From an uncultured Collinsella sp. (lineage in GTDB: Bacteria > Actinomycetota > Coriobacteriia > Coriobacteriales > Coriobacteriaceae), in the NCBI GenBank assembly GCA_900544845.1, contig UQWV01000029.1:1-26259 (forward strand): a DNA stretch of 26,259 bases, written 5' to 3'. The position numbers and the translations under genes were made by a program. Under the pieces are notes generated by a model that saw only the letters and a program-made list of their open reading frames with translations, did no database searches and was not told the origin of the DNA. Every line of letters begins with the position of its first letter. The stretch's first letter is position 1. Positions 1 to 7,789 of the stretch are shown in pieces.

Positions 1-58
1 CCCATCGCGCCGAGAGTACTGCGGGGTCAGCCCGTGGGAGGCCAGGGCGCCGCTGACC
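1..58 (+). rRNA. rrf: 5S ribosomal RNA, 3' half (5' end outside window)
   Basis: The first ~58 bases match the 3' half of bacterial 5S rRNA: the GCGCCGA-GAGTACTG-CGGGGTC block, then CCCGTGGGAG, AGGGCGCCGC and a closing GCTGACC that would pair with the missing 5' end. The alignment was made from memory against the E. coli 5S pattern. The exact 3' end is uncertain by a few bases. Its presence means a 16S-23S-5S operon lies directly upstream, and the window edge falling inside it suggests a contig that starts at a repeated rRNA operon. Confidence 0.85.
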
Positions 59-92
59 GGTGGACGGCACCGAGCCGTCATCGAACTGAGAA

Positions 93-122
93 GGGGGAGG
101 CCTCGCGGCCTCCCCCTTTTTT
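93..122 (+). terminator. Rho-independent terminator of the rRNA operon
   Basis: A perfect 10-bp stem (GGGGGAGGCC, loop TCGC, GGCCTCCCCC) is followed by six T residues. A smaller 6-bp stem (GACGGC/GCCGTC, 63-79) lies just before it and may be a processing hairpin. The position directly after the 5S gene fits the end of the rRNA operon. Confidence 0.94.
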
Positions 123-189
123 GCGTTGTATAGACGTTGTACTTTGGGACCTAGTTCCCCCGTATGCGCTCTTACTGTTTGGCTGTATT

Positions 190-220
190 TTGAGTCCTTC
201 TAGTTTATTTGAGCGATAAT
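190..220 (+). promoter_or_regulatory. Candidate sigma-70 promoter for coaE
   Basis: TTGAGT (190-195) and GATAAT (215-220) lie 19 bases apart in an A+T-rich stretch between the rRNA terminator and coaE. The spacer is longer than ideal. A promoter is needed here because the upstream terminator is strong. The rest of 123-245 shows nothing else clear. Confidence 0.35.
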
Positions 221-248
221 TACTCGCATTGGCGTTAGGGAGGGCTTG

Positions 249-890
249 ATGTTTACCGTATTTGTCTTGGGCAATATTGCTTCAGGTAAGTCGACTGCCT
301 GCCGCTATTTCGAATCTCGTGGCGCTATGCTTATCGATCTGGATGAGCTTGCAAAATCGCTGTATGTGCCGGGCTCTGATATCGTCAATGCTCTCACGGA
401 TGAATTCGGTTGGGACATTTTGGATGAGGAAGGCGGCATTCGCCGCAGCATCCTCGCTTCTCGAGCTTTCGCTTCTTCTGATTCGGTCGCACGGCTCAAT
501 GGCATCGTGCATCCCGTTCTCATTGAACAGCTTTCGCTTAGGATTCTCGATCCGGTTTGTTGTACGGTTTCATCTCCCCGTTATCCCTTTGCGGTGGTCG
601 AGGTTTCTGCTCCGACTGGTTTTGAGGATGCATTTGGCTTGGCTGATGAAATTCTGGTCATCAGCGCTCCTTTGTCAGTTCGTCGCGAGCGCGCTATTCA
701 ACGTGGCATGGAGCCATCTGATTTCGATGCCCGTTCTGCTTGCCAGCCCGATGAGTCTGCGCTGTGCAATCTCGCTACAACGGTGATTGATAATTCGGCA
801 GCCGATAATTCGCTCTTTGAGCAGCTTGACTCATGGCTTGCATGCCACGGGTTTATAGATACTCCGGATAAGGAGGAGGCCGATGCCTAA
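249..890 (+). CDS. coaE: Dephospho-CoA kinase
   Basis: Phosphorylates dephospho-CoA at the ribose 3' position with ATP, the last step of coenzyme A synthesis, in the cytosol. The 213-residue product has a P-loop near the N-terminus (GNIASGKST, about residues 8-16), an IDLDELAK segment matching the family's ID-D-IA block, and LNGIVHPVL, matching the conserved HP-I region. A QRGMEPSDFDAR stretch fits the lid. Length is normal for the family. ATG 249 is preferred over the TTG at 246 because AGGGAGG (237-243) is then 5 bases away. It overlaps the next gene by 8 bases. CoaE close to uvrB is a familiar actinobacterial arrangement. Codons are richer in T endings than in the transporter genes at the right end. 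Confidence 0.92.
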   Translation: MFTVFVLGNIASGKSTACRYFESRGAMLIDLDELAKSLYVPGSDIVNALTDEFGWDILDEEGGIRRSILASRAFASSDSVARLNGIVHPVLIEQLSLRILDPVCCTVSSPRYPFAVVEVSAPTGFEDAFGLADEILVISAPLSVRRERAIQRGMEPSDFDARSACQPDESALCNLATTVIDNSAADNSLFEQLDSWLACHGFIDTPDKEEADA

Positions 891-1464
891 GGCACGTTTC
901 TTTACGTGGTATCGCATGGCGCCACTTGCCGTTGTGTTCGTCTTCGGCCTTATTTCGCTCGTCTACTCGTGTGCTCCTGCCGCTTTCTTTAAGCCGCTGT
1001 ATCCGATTGACTACGAGGCGTATGTAAAGCAATCCAGTATTTCGCATAATCTGGATCCGTATCTGGTGTGCGCTGTCATTAAGTCGGAATCGAATTGGGA
1101 TCCCGAGGCCGAGTCGAATCAGGGTGCTCAGGGATTGATGCAGCTGATGCCCGAGACTGCCCAGGACATGATCGCCAAGGGCCTTGTCGACGGAGGGGTG
1201 TATTCGGCCGACAATCTTAACGATCCGGCTACGAATATCGAGTTTGGCTGCGCATACCTCTCGTATCTTCTCACCTATTTCAACGGGTCGACGGATAGTG
1301 CCATCGCCGCCTATAACGCCGGTATGGGCAATGTCGACGGATGGGCGCAGCAGAACACGTCACTCCATAATGCGATTACCTTCCCTGAAACTCAGGCTTA
1401 TCTGATTCGCGTCAATAATGCCTGGGTTCGATATAAGACTCTCTATCCCGATCGGTTCGTATAG
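883..1464 (+). CDS. Membrane-anchored lytic transglycosylase, Slt family
   Basis: Predicted to cleave the MurNAc-GlcNAc bond of peptidoglycan non-hydrolytically. The 193-residue protein has a basic N-terminus, one hydrophobic segment (about 12-34) acting as an uncleaved anchor, then an SLT domain to the C-terminus. The catalytic Glu is probably Glu69 in IKSESNWDP, followed by GAQGLMQLMP and later AAYNAGMGNV, the standard motifs of this family. A Cys at residue 30 is not in a good lipobox. The start overlaps coaE (ATG within its last codons) with GGAGGAGG upstream, so translation is probably coupled. Small SLT proteins like this resemble the soluble domain of larger Slt enzymes; the exact cellular role (turnover, secretion, division) cannot be read from sequence. 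Confidence 0.9.
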   Translation: MPKARFFTWYRMAPLAVVFVFGLISLVYSCAPAAFFKPLYPIDYEAYVKQSSISHNLDPYLVCAVIKSESNWDPEAESNQGAQGLMQLMPETAQDMIAKGLVDGGVYSADNLNDPATNIEFGCAYLSYLLTYFNGSTDSAIAAYNAGMGNVDGWAQQNTSLHNAITFPETQAYLIRVNNAWVRYKTLYPDRFV

Positions 1465-1484
1465 GACTAAGCCCACCGCCTGCG

Positions 1485-1490
1485 TATACT
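1485..1490 (+). promoter_or_regulatory. Candidate -10 element for uvrB
   Basis: TATACT lies 26 bases before the uvrB start, inside the 51-base gap after the transglycosylase gene. No convincing -35 box is visible 16-19 bases upstream and no GAAC-N4-GTTC LexA site was found here. Read-through from coaE is equally possible. Confidence 0.3.
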
Positions 1491-1515
1491 GCAGATGTAT
1501 GAGTTAGGAGTATCC

Positions 1516-3756
1516 ATGGCGGAATTTGAAGTAGAACGCGTTGGTGGTGAACTTAAGCGCTTTGGCGTTGAGGGCGCTGATGTGCCGTTTAAGGTCGTGT
1601 CTCCATACGAGCCCGCTGGTTCCCAGCCTAAGGCCATTGAGTCACTTGTGCGGGGCGTGAGGGACGGAGACCGCTATCAGGTTTTGCTGGGTGTGACTGG
1701 TTCGGGTAAGACTTTTACGATGGCCAAAACCATTGAGGCCTTGGGTAAGCCGACCCTTGTCATGGCTCCGAATAAAACGCTCGCCGCTCAGCTTGCGAGC
1801 GAGCTCAAAGAGTTCTTTCCCAATAACGCTGTGGTCTACTTCGTCTCGTACTACGACTACTATCAGCCCGAGGCGTATGTGCCGCAAAGCGATACATATA
1901 TCGAGAAAGACTCCTCGATTAACGAAGAGGTCGAGATGCTGCGCCATCAGGCGACCGCGTCACTGCTCTCTCGACGTGATGTGATCGTTGTCGCATCGGT
2001 CTCGTGTATCTATGGCATTGGCTCTCCTGAGGACTATGCGGGTCTGGCTCCAAACGTCGACAAGAAGGTGCCGCTCGAGCGCGATGACTTTATCCATGCA
2101 CTTATCGACATTCAATATGATCGCAATGACTATGACCTGGCACGTGGCACGTTCCGCGTGCGCGGCGATGTTGTTGACGTGTATCCGCCTTATGCCGAGC
2201 ATCCGTTGCGGTTTGAGTTCTTTGGCGACGAGGTCGAGCTGATTGCCGAGATCGATGAGGTCACCGGTGAGATGCTTCGTGAGTACGAGGCCATTCCCGT
2301 ATGGCCGGCATCGCACTACGTGACCGAGAAGCCGAAGGTCAAGGCGGCTCTGAAATCGATCAGCGAAGAGTGCGAGAAGCGCGTGGCGGAGCTCAAGGCG
2401 ACCGACAAGTTGCTCGAGGCGCAGCGTCTGCAGCAGCGTACCGATTATGATCTTGAGATGCTCGAGACGATGGGCTTTTGCAACGGCATCGAGAACTACT
2501 CGCGTCATCTGGACGGTCGCAAGCCGGGTGAGCCGCCGTTTACCCTAATCGATTACTTTCCCAAGGATATGCTCTGCATCATCGATGAGAGCCATGTGAC
2601 GGTGCCGCAGATTCGCGGCATGCACGAAGGTGACCGCTCGCGTAAGGTGACGCTGGTGGAACATGGTTTTCGCCTGCCCTCGGCGCTCGATAACCGCCCG
2701 CTTCGTTTCGATGAGTTTGAAGCAAGGATACCCCAGTTTATCTATGTTTCGGCCACGCCGGGCGACTACGAGCTGCGGGTGAGCCAAAACGACGTGGAGC
2801 AGATTATTCGTCCGACCGGCCTTCTCGACCCCAAGATTGACGTGCGTCCAGTTCGCGGCCAGATTGACGATCTTGAGGACGAGATTCGCGAGCGCGTTGC
2901 CCGCAAGGAGCGCGTGCTGGTGACCACGTTGACCAAGCGCATGGCCGAGGACCTGACCGACCATTTGCTCGACGCGGGCATTAAGGTCAATTACATGCAC
3001 TCTGATACGGCGACAATGGACCGTGTCGAGATCCTGCGAACGCTGCGCGAGGGCAAGATCGATGTTCTCGTTGGCATCAACCTGCTTCGCGAGGGCTTGG
3101 ATCTTCCCGAGGTCTCACTGGTGGCAATTCTCGATGCCGATAAGGAAGGCTTCTTGCGCAACCGCCGTTCGTTGATTCAGACGATTGGCCGTGCGGCCCG
3201 TAACGCCGATGGCGAAGTCATCATGTATGCAGACGTTGTGACCGATTCGATGAAAGAGGCCATCGAGGAGACGCAGCGCCGTCGCGAGATTCAGATGGCA
3301 TATAACGAAGAACATGGCATTGTGCCCAAGACGGTGCGCAAGGCCATCAACGACATCTCAAGTTTTATTGCCGAGGCCGAAAAAACTGTGGGCTCCAAGG
3401 GTCGCTCGAAGGGCGACTCTCTTGGCCATGGCGCATTCTATACGCCCGATGAGTCGGGCGAGGGCGGTGTGCCAGAAACGGTGGCGCCCGAGCAGACACT
3501 TGCGGAGCAGTTGGAAGAACTGCCGCATGACGAGCTTGTGCGGATCGTCGAAACCATGGAAGAGGATATGCGTAACGCTTCTGCCGCCATGGACTTTGAG
3601 GAGGCGGCGCGCCTGCGCGATGCTGTCGTTCAGATTCGGGCGATGCTCGAGGGTGCGTCTGAGGACGAGACGATCGAGCGCTTACGTTCGCAGGCCCGCA
3701 AGGGTTCCACGTTCGCATCGGGCAGAAAACGCCAGGGTGCACGGTTTAAGAAATAG
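1516..3756 (+). CDS. uvrB: Excinuclease ABC subunit B
   Basis: UvrB is the damage-verifying helicase-like subunit of nucleotide excision repair. It receives DNA from UvrA, inserts its beta-hairpin at the lesion and recruits UvrC. Visible motifs are Walker A (GVTGSGKT, about 59-66), the Tyr-rich beta-hairpin region (YYDYYQPEAYVP), a DESH box (357-360), an ATPGDYE segment, ARNADGEVIMYAD, and a C-terminal UVR motif (AAMDFEEAARLRDA) that contacts UvrC. ATG 1516 with TAGGAG upstream is chosen over an in-frame ATG at 1495, which has no ribosome-binding site. At 746 residues it is longer than the ~670 of E. coli; the extra length lies at the N-terminus and in a Gly/Ser-rich linker before the UVR motif. 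uvrA and uvrC are nearby. Confidence 0.97.
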   Translation: MAEFEVERVGGELKRFGVEGADVPFKVVSPYEPAGSQPKAIESLVRGVRDGDRYQVLLGVTGSGKTFTMAKTIEALGKPTLVMAPNKTLAAQLASELKEFFPNNAVVYFVSYYDYYQPEAYVPQSDTYIEKDSSINEEVEMLRHQATASLLSRRDVIVVASVSCIYGIGSPEDYAGLAPNVDKKVPLERDDFIHALIDIQYDRNDYDLARGTFRVRGDVVDVYPPYAEHPLRFEFFGDEVELIAEIDEVTGEMLREYEAIPVWPASHYVTEKPKVKAALKSISEECEKRVAELKATDKLLEAQRLQQRTDYDLEMLETMGFCNGIENYSRHLDGRKPGEPPFTLIDYFPKDMLCIIDESHVTVPQIRGMHEGDRSRKVTLVEHGFRLPSALDNRPLRFDEFEARIPQFIYVSATPGDYELRVSQNDVEQIIRPTGLLDPKIDVRPVRGQIDDLEDEIRERVARKERVLVTTLTKRMAEDLTDHLLDAGIKVNYMHSDTATMDRVEILRTLREGKIDVLVGINLLREGLDLPEVSLVAILDADKEGFLRNRRSLIQTIGRAARNADGEVIMYADVVTDSMKEAIEETQRRREIQMAYNEEHGIVPKTVRKAINDISSFIAEAEKTVGSKGRSKGDSLGHGAFYTPDESGEGGVPETVAPEQTLAEQLEELPHDELVRIVETMEEDMRNASAAMDFEEAARLRDAVVQIRAMLEGASEDETIERLRSQARKGSTFASGRKRQGARFKK

Positions 3757-3761
3757 CGAAC

Positions 3762-3793
3762 AGGCCCCGAGTTCCCTGTCGAGCTCGGGGCCT
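3762..3793. terminator. Convergent hairpin terminator between uvrB and the flavoprotein gene
   Basis: A perfect 10-bp inverted repeat (AGGCCCCGAG / CTCGGGGCCT) has a 12-base loop and sits in the 65-base gap between two converging genes. A T-rich tail (ATGTCTTTTG) follows on the plus strand and a weaker one (GTTCGCTATTTC) on the minus strand, so it may serve both. Confidence 0.75.
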
Positions 3794-3821
3794 ATGTCTT
3801 TTGCGCGCTGGAATTCGTGCG

Positions 3822-5462
3822 TTAGAGGTCTGCGATCAGGGCTTCAGCACAACGGAAGCCGTCGGTGGCCGCGCTCATGATGCCGCCGGCATATCCAGCT
3901 CCCTCACCACAAGGGTAGAGGCCCGGGGTCGACACGGCATGGCACGTTCGGTCTCGGATGACTGTGACCGGTGAGCTCGAACGAGTCTCCACGCCGGTAA
4001 GAACGGCATCGGGACGGTCGTAGCCTCGTAGCTTTTTTCCGAGTAGGGGAAGTCCCAGGCGGAGCGACTCGACGATATGCTGTGGTAGGGCTTCGTCAAT
4101 TGCCGTCCAGGTCACACCGAGCGGATAGGTGGGCTTTACCTTTCCGGGCGCCTTGCTGGCGCGTCCTGCGAGGAAATCTCCGACGAGTTGTGCCGGTGCG
4201 TTCCAGTTGGAACCGCCTAGGCGATAGGCGGCCGCCTCGCAGGCGCGCTGGAGCTCGATGCCGGCGAGCGGGTCATCGTTGGGAAGGTCCTCAGGCGTGA
4301 CGTTAACGAGCAGGGCGGCGTTTGCGTTGCGTCCGTCGCGGGCATTGAGGCTGGCGCCGTTGACGCACAGGTGGCCCTGCTCAGAAGAGGCGGCGACAAC
4401 CTGCCCGCCGGGGCACATGCAAAACGAGAACACGCTGCGGCCGTTGGGAAGATGGGCGACGAGCTTGTAGGGGGCTGCTCCGAGGGCAGGATGTCCCGCC
4501 AAGGCTCCATATTGGGCTCGGTCGATGTCGCGCTGCGGATGCTCGATGCGAACGCCCATGGCAAAGGTCTTTTGTGCGAGGGCCACGTTGTGGTCCTTAA
4601 GGAGCTCAAAAATATCGCGAGCAGAATGCCCGCAGGCGAGGATGAGGTGCTTTGTCTCGATTGGCTCGTAAGCGGCGTCTTGGGACGATTGGACATCAAT
4701 ACCGGTGATGGCGCCAGACGCGTCGATGCGAATGTCGACGAGCTTCGTTCGATAACGGACGACACCTCCGAGCTGCTCGATGCGCTGGGATATAGCGGTG
4801 ACAACCGTGGGAAGGATGTCGGAGCCAATGTGCGGCTTGGCATCCCACAGAATATCGCGGGGCGCACCCGCCTCGACGAAGGTTTCGAGGATAAGGCGAT
4901 GGGCGGGATTTTTTGTTCCCGTATTGAGCTTGCCGTCCGAGAAGGTCCCCGCGCCGCCCAGACCAAACTGAATATTGCTCTCGGGGTCGAGGATGCGCTC
5001 CTTTAGAAAGAGGTCGATTGCCTGCGAGCGGCGAAATGCCGGGTCGCCGCGCTCGATAAGCAAGGGCTTAAGACCTGCTTTGGCGAGCGTGAGCGCAGCG
5101 AAAAGGCCGGCGCATCCGGCGCCGACAACGACAGGGCGTTCTTGAGGTGCGTCGGAGACGGGGGAGGGGAATGAAGGCTCATCGTCTTCTATCGCGCGTA
5201 CGCGCGAGCGGTCGCGCTCGGCAACGCTATCGACTGCTTCCTGCTCAAGGCGGAGGCTTGTCAGCTCAACTCGAAAACTCAAAATAAAATGGACGTCTCG
5301 CTTTTTACGGGCGTCGATAGACTTGCGATGGAGCTCGATGGCTTTAATCTGGGAATCCTTGCATCGCAGGGCTCGCTTGGCGGCACGTCTGCCAACGGTA
5401 AGGCAGGCATCCTCGTCGCCAGCCTCATCGAGGGACGCGTGGACTTGGGTGATTTCGATCAT
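3822..5462 (-). CDS. FAD-dependent dehydrogenase-like protein, COG2509 type
   Basis: A 546-residue flavoprotein of unknown substrate. The N-terminal ~75 residues form the small domain typical of COG2509 proteins (AIELHRKSIDARKK segment at about 41-54). The Rossmann FAD motif GAGCAG is at 114-119, followed by an ERG stretch that would bind the ribose. The C-terminus ends in PCGEGAGYAGGIMSAATDG, the signature FAD-binding end of this group. The start at 5462 is chosen because AAGGAG lies six bases upstream on the minus strand; an open frame extends upstream to 5633 but would overlap the BaiN-like gene and lacks a site. It is the last gene of the Mrp-BaiN-COG2509 series, 79 bases after the previous stop. 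The family is widely conserved but no reaction is established that I can name. Confidence 0.88.
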   Translation of the reverse strand: MIEITQVHASLDEAGDEDACLTVGRRAAKRALRCKDSQIKAIELHRKSIDARKKRDVHFILSFRVELTSLRLEQEAVDSVAERDRSRVRAIEDDEPSFPSPVSDAPQERPVVVGAGCAGLFAALTLAKAGLKPLLIERGDPAFRRSQAIDLFLKERILDPESNIQFGLGGAGTFSDGKLNTGTKNPAHRLILETFVEAGAPRDILWDAKPHIGSDILPTVVTAISQRIEQLGGVVRYRTKLVDIRIDASGAITGIDVQSSQDAAYEPIETKHLILACGHSARDIFELLKDHNVALAQKTFAMGVRIEHPQRDIDRAQYGALAGHPALGAAPYKLVAHLPNGRSVFSFCMCPGGQVVAASSEQGHLCVNGASLNARDGRNANAALLVNVTPEDLPNDDPLAGIELQRACEAAAYRLGGSNWNAPAQLVGDFLAGRASKAPGKVKPTYPLGVTWTAIDEALPQHIVESLRLGLPLLGKKLRGYDRPDAVLTGVETRSSSPVTVIRDRTCHAVSTPGLYPCGEGAGYAGGIMSAATDGFRCAEALIADL

Positions 5463-5488
5463 CAAGGTCTCCTTAGATGCAAGAAAGA

Positions 5489-5512
5489 GGCCGCCCGGTG
5501 TTCCAGACGGCC
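5489..5512 (-). promoter_or_regulatory. Leader hairpin before the COG2509 gene (possible attenuator)
   Basis: On the minus strand GGCCGTC and GGCGGCC form a 7-bp stem with one G-U pair and a 10-base loop, followed by TCTTTCTTG. It lies between the candidate -10 box and the ribosome-binding site of the COG2509 gene, so it could be a weak terminator for the upstream gene or a leader structure. Confidence 0.4.
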
Positions 5513-5525
5513 CGAATGCGTTTTG

Positions 5526-5531
5526 ATTATA
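5526..5531 (-). promoter_or_regulatory. Candidate -10 element for the COG2509 gene
   Basis: The minus strand reads TATAAT just past the stop codon of the BaiN-like gene, 64 bases before the COG2509 start. No good -35 is visible. The box is part of a 10-base tandem repeat (GCAGTCTATA twice, 15 bases apart on the minus strand, within 5528-5552). Confidence 0.4.
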
Positions 5532-5541
5532 GACTGCGCGG

Positions 5542-6813
5542 CTATAGACTGCTTGCAGTGCGAATGCCCGAGATCCAGGCCCACGCAAGATTAAAGCCGC
5601 CACAATCGGCATCGATATCGAGCGCCTCGCCACAGATGTAAAGTGGGGCGGCTGCCGCGTTGCTCACGCAGAGACTGGGGGCTGAGACGCTCTCGATGGG
5701 CACGCCGCCGCGCATGACCTGGGCCGAACGCTCCTCTGCCGTTCCCTCGACGAGCAGCTTAAAGTGCTTGAGGATCGAGACCAGATGGATGACATCGTGC
5801 GACCCAGGATGGCACTGCTCGAACGCCGTGCAGACGACGCGGGAGAGTTGCGGGGCAAGCATGCCATCGAACCAGCGGGGATCGTGGGGCGAAAAGCCGC
5901 CGAGCAGCTCAACTCGCTGATTGAGCATATCGAGCAACTCGCCTTTGGAGAGGCCGGGGAAGAAATCGAGCAGAATCGTGTCGCCGTACTGGACGCGACG
6001 GGAGAGGTTGAAGGCGGCAACGCCCGAGATGCCAAAGGTTCGGAAGAGCACTTCGCCGTCTTCGCGCCAGAGTTCCTCATGATTGCGGGTGAGCGTCAGA
6101 CGGGCGCGGACGCGCAGGCCATCCAAGGTCTTGAGCGCCGTCTGGTCGCCAACGACTGATGCTGATACGGGGCAGAGGACGGGGCGCTGCGGCGTGAGGG
6201 GAAGATTGAACAGCTGTGCGATGTCGGCAGGGTTGCCACCCGTGGCGATAATCACAGCCTTTGTTTGCAGCGTCTCGTTCTTGCGAGGTGCGTCGGCAAG
6301 CGCCTTCCGAAGCGAGCGGACCTCTGTTTTTCGGTCGTCGTGCTTTTTTGCCTTGAGCGTCCGCGCGGGACGGTCTATTTGAAGCGCCCAGCCCTCGGGA
6401 GCTTTGGATGCCGAGGCAACGTTTGCCCCGCAGATTAAGGTGATGCCCAGGCGATTGCAAGCGTTAAGAAACGCGTCGCGCACCGATTCGGCACGAAGGG
6501 AGCGCGGGTACAGCCGGCCTTCCTCGGAAGTCGTCATGATGCCCAGCGAGGAGAAGAAGCTGCTGAGCTCTTGCTCGGGCTGGGGGCCCATGACGGATTC
6601 AACGAACGCGGGGTGGTTATACCGCTGGAAATCGATTGATTCGTTGGAAAGGTTGCAGCGGCCGTTTCCGGTCGCAAGTATCTTAAGGCCGCAGGCAACA
6701 TCGCGCTCAACGATGCAGACGCTTTTGCCGGCGCGTGCGGCCGTAATGGCGGCGGCGAGACCCGAGGCCCCGCCGCCGATTACCAAGACGTCATAGAAGG
6801 CGTTTGCGTTCAC
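5542..6813 (-). CDS. HI0933/BaiN-family FAD-dependent flavoprotein
   Basis: A 423-residue flavoprotein of the HI0933-like family, whose members are annotated as aminoacetone oxidase-like or BaiN-like. The FAD site GGGASG is at 13-18, followed by ERD, and the family hallmark KILATGNGRCNLSN lies at about residues 44-57. The C-terminus has YICGEALDIDADCGGFN, the usual closing FAD-contact segment. The reaction cannot be assigned from sequence: the BaiN name comes from a bile-acid C12 reductase proposed in Clostridium scindens, but most homologues are uncharacterised. Translation starts with GTG directly after the mrp stop codon with no gap, so the two are probably co-translated; GAGG just inside the end of mrp may serve as the ribosome site. 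Confidence 0.88.
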   Translation of the reverse strand: MNANAFYDVLVIGGGASGLAAAITAARAGKSVCIVERDVACGLKILATGNGRCNLSNESIDFQRYNHPAFVESVMGPQPEQELSSFFSSLGIMTTSEEGRLYPRSLRAESVRDAFLNACNRLGITLICGANVASASKAPEGWALQIDRPARTLKAKKHDDRKTEVRSLRKALADAPRKNETLQTKAVIIATGGNPADIAQLFNLPLTPQRPVLCPVSASVVGDQTALKTLDGLRVRARLTLTRNHEELWREDGEVLFRTFGISGVAAFNLSRRVQYGDTILLDFFPGLSKGELLDMLNQRVELLGGFSPHDPRWFDGMLAPQLSRVVCTAFEQCHPGSHDVIHLVSILKHFKLLVEGTAEERSAQVMRGGVPIESVSAPSLCVSNAAAAPLYICGEALDIDADCGGFNLAWAWISGIRTASSL

Positions 6814-7644
6814 TTAGGCCTCGTCGGTCTCGTGCGGGGCAATGGCCTCGACGGCAGAGACGGCCTGGGGCAGCATGCCGTCGGGCAGTGCAGTCTCGAC
6901 CTCACCCTTATCGCAGGCTTCGGCGAGTGCCGGATTGATGGGAAGCTGGCCCAAGATTTCGAGGTTATAGCGCTCGGCGACCTCGGGGAGCTTGCTCTTG
7001 CCAAAGACCTCGATCTTCTTGCCGCAATCGGGGCACTCGATATAGCTCATGTTCTCGACGATGCCCAGAATGGGGACGTTCATCTTCTCGGCCATGTTGA
7101 CCGCCTTGGCGACGATCATCGAGACCAGATCCTGCGGGCTCGTGACGATGACGATGCCGTCGACGGGCAACGACTGGAAGACGGTGAGCGCGACGTCGCC
7201 TGTTCCCGGAGGCATGTCGACCAGCAGGTAGTCGATGGGGCCCCACGAGGTCTCGCTCCAGAACTGCCTAATGGCGCCTGCGATGACCGGACCGCGCCAA
7301 AGGACGGGGTCGGTCTCGTTTTGGAGCAGCAGGTTGGAGCTCATGACCTTGACGCCGTGCTCGGAGATTTCGGGCAGCATAAGGTTGCCAAGGGCATGGA
7401 CGTGGCGTCCGCTCATACCGAACATCTTGGGGATGGAGGGACCGGTGATGTCGGCATCGAGGACGCCGACCTTGTGGCCGTGACGGGCAAGCTCGGTGGC
7501 GATGGCACCGGTGACAAACGACTTGCCGACACCGCCCTTGCCGGAAAGCACGGCGATGACGCGTTTGACCTCGGACAGCGTGTTCTCCTCAAATTGCGAC
7601 GGCGACGTTTGTCCGCCGGCGGCCTGTGCGTGCTCGCAACCCAT
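6814..7644 (-). CDS. mrp: Mrp/ApbC/NBP35-family iron-sulfur cluster carrier ATPase
   Basis: A 276-residue cytosolic P-loop ATPase of the deviant Walker A group, thought to assemble and transfer [4Fe-4S] clusters to target proteins. The deviant Walker A motif SGKGGVGKS is at 34-42, a DMPPGTGD switch lies at about 143-150, and a CPDC pair (Cys204, Cys207) supplies the cluster ligands at the dimer interface. The N-terminus (MGCEH) has one Cys and no ferredoxin-type extension. ATG 7644 is preferred because AAAGGAG is six bases upstream on the minus strand and the candidate promoter at 7700-7729 would leave the longer frame to 7701 without a leader. It heads the three-gene flavoprotein series. Confidence 0.93.
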   Translation of the reverse strand: MGCEHAQAAGGQTSPSQFEENTLSEVKRVIAVLSGKGGVGKSFVTGAIATELARHGHKVGVLDADITGPSIPKMFGMSGRHVHALGNLMLPEISEHGVKVMSSNLLLQNETDPVLWRGPVIAGAIRQFWSETSWGPIDYLLVDMPPGTGDVALTVFQSLPVDGIVIVTSPQDLVSMIVAKAVNMAEKMNVPILGIVENMSYIECPDCGKKIEVFGKSKLPEVAERYNLEILGQLPINPALAEACDKGEVETALPDGMLPQAVSAVEAIAPHETDEA

Positions 7645-7699
7645 GTATGACTCCTTTGTAGATGTTGAGGCCGGGGCCCCGTGATGTGACACGAGCGTC

Positions 7700-7729
7700 A
7701 TTGTACCCTCGTTTGCGAGCGGGAGTCAT
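7700..7729 (-). promoter_or_regulatory. Candidate promoter for the mrp gene series
   Basis: On the minus strand ATGACT (7724-7729) and TACAAT (7700-7705) are 18 bases apart, giving a leader of about 50 bases before the mrp start. The gap 7645-7789 between mrp and the LtaS-like gene otherwise shows no strong terminator. Confidence 0.5.
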
Positions 7730-7789
7730 TTGCGATGCATTTGGGCCGAGCGTGCTTGCAATACGATGGGTCCAAGCGAATGGGCGGGC

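Noticed and set aside
34..219. Small plus-strand frame across the 5S end and terminator
   Set aside because: It runs through an rRNA 3' end and a Rho-independent terminator.
3314..3880. Arg-rich frame overlapping the uvrB 3' end
   Set aside because: A shifted reading of uvrB that crosses the terminator; no domain.
6832..7650. Plus-strand frame of 272 codons over mrp
   Set aside because: Low-complexity Asp/Gly/Leu product, antisense to a clear Mrp gene.
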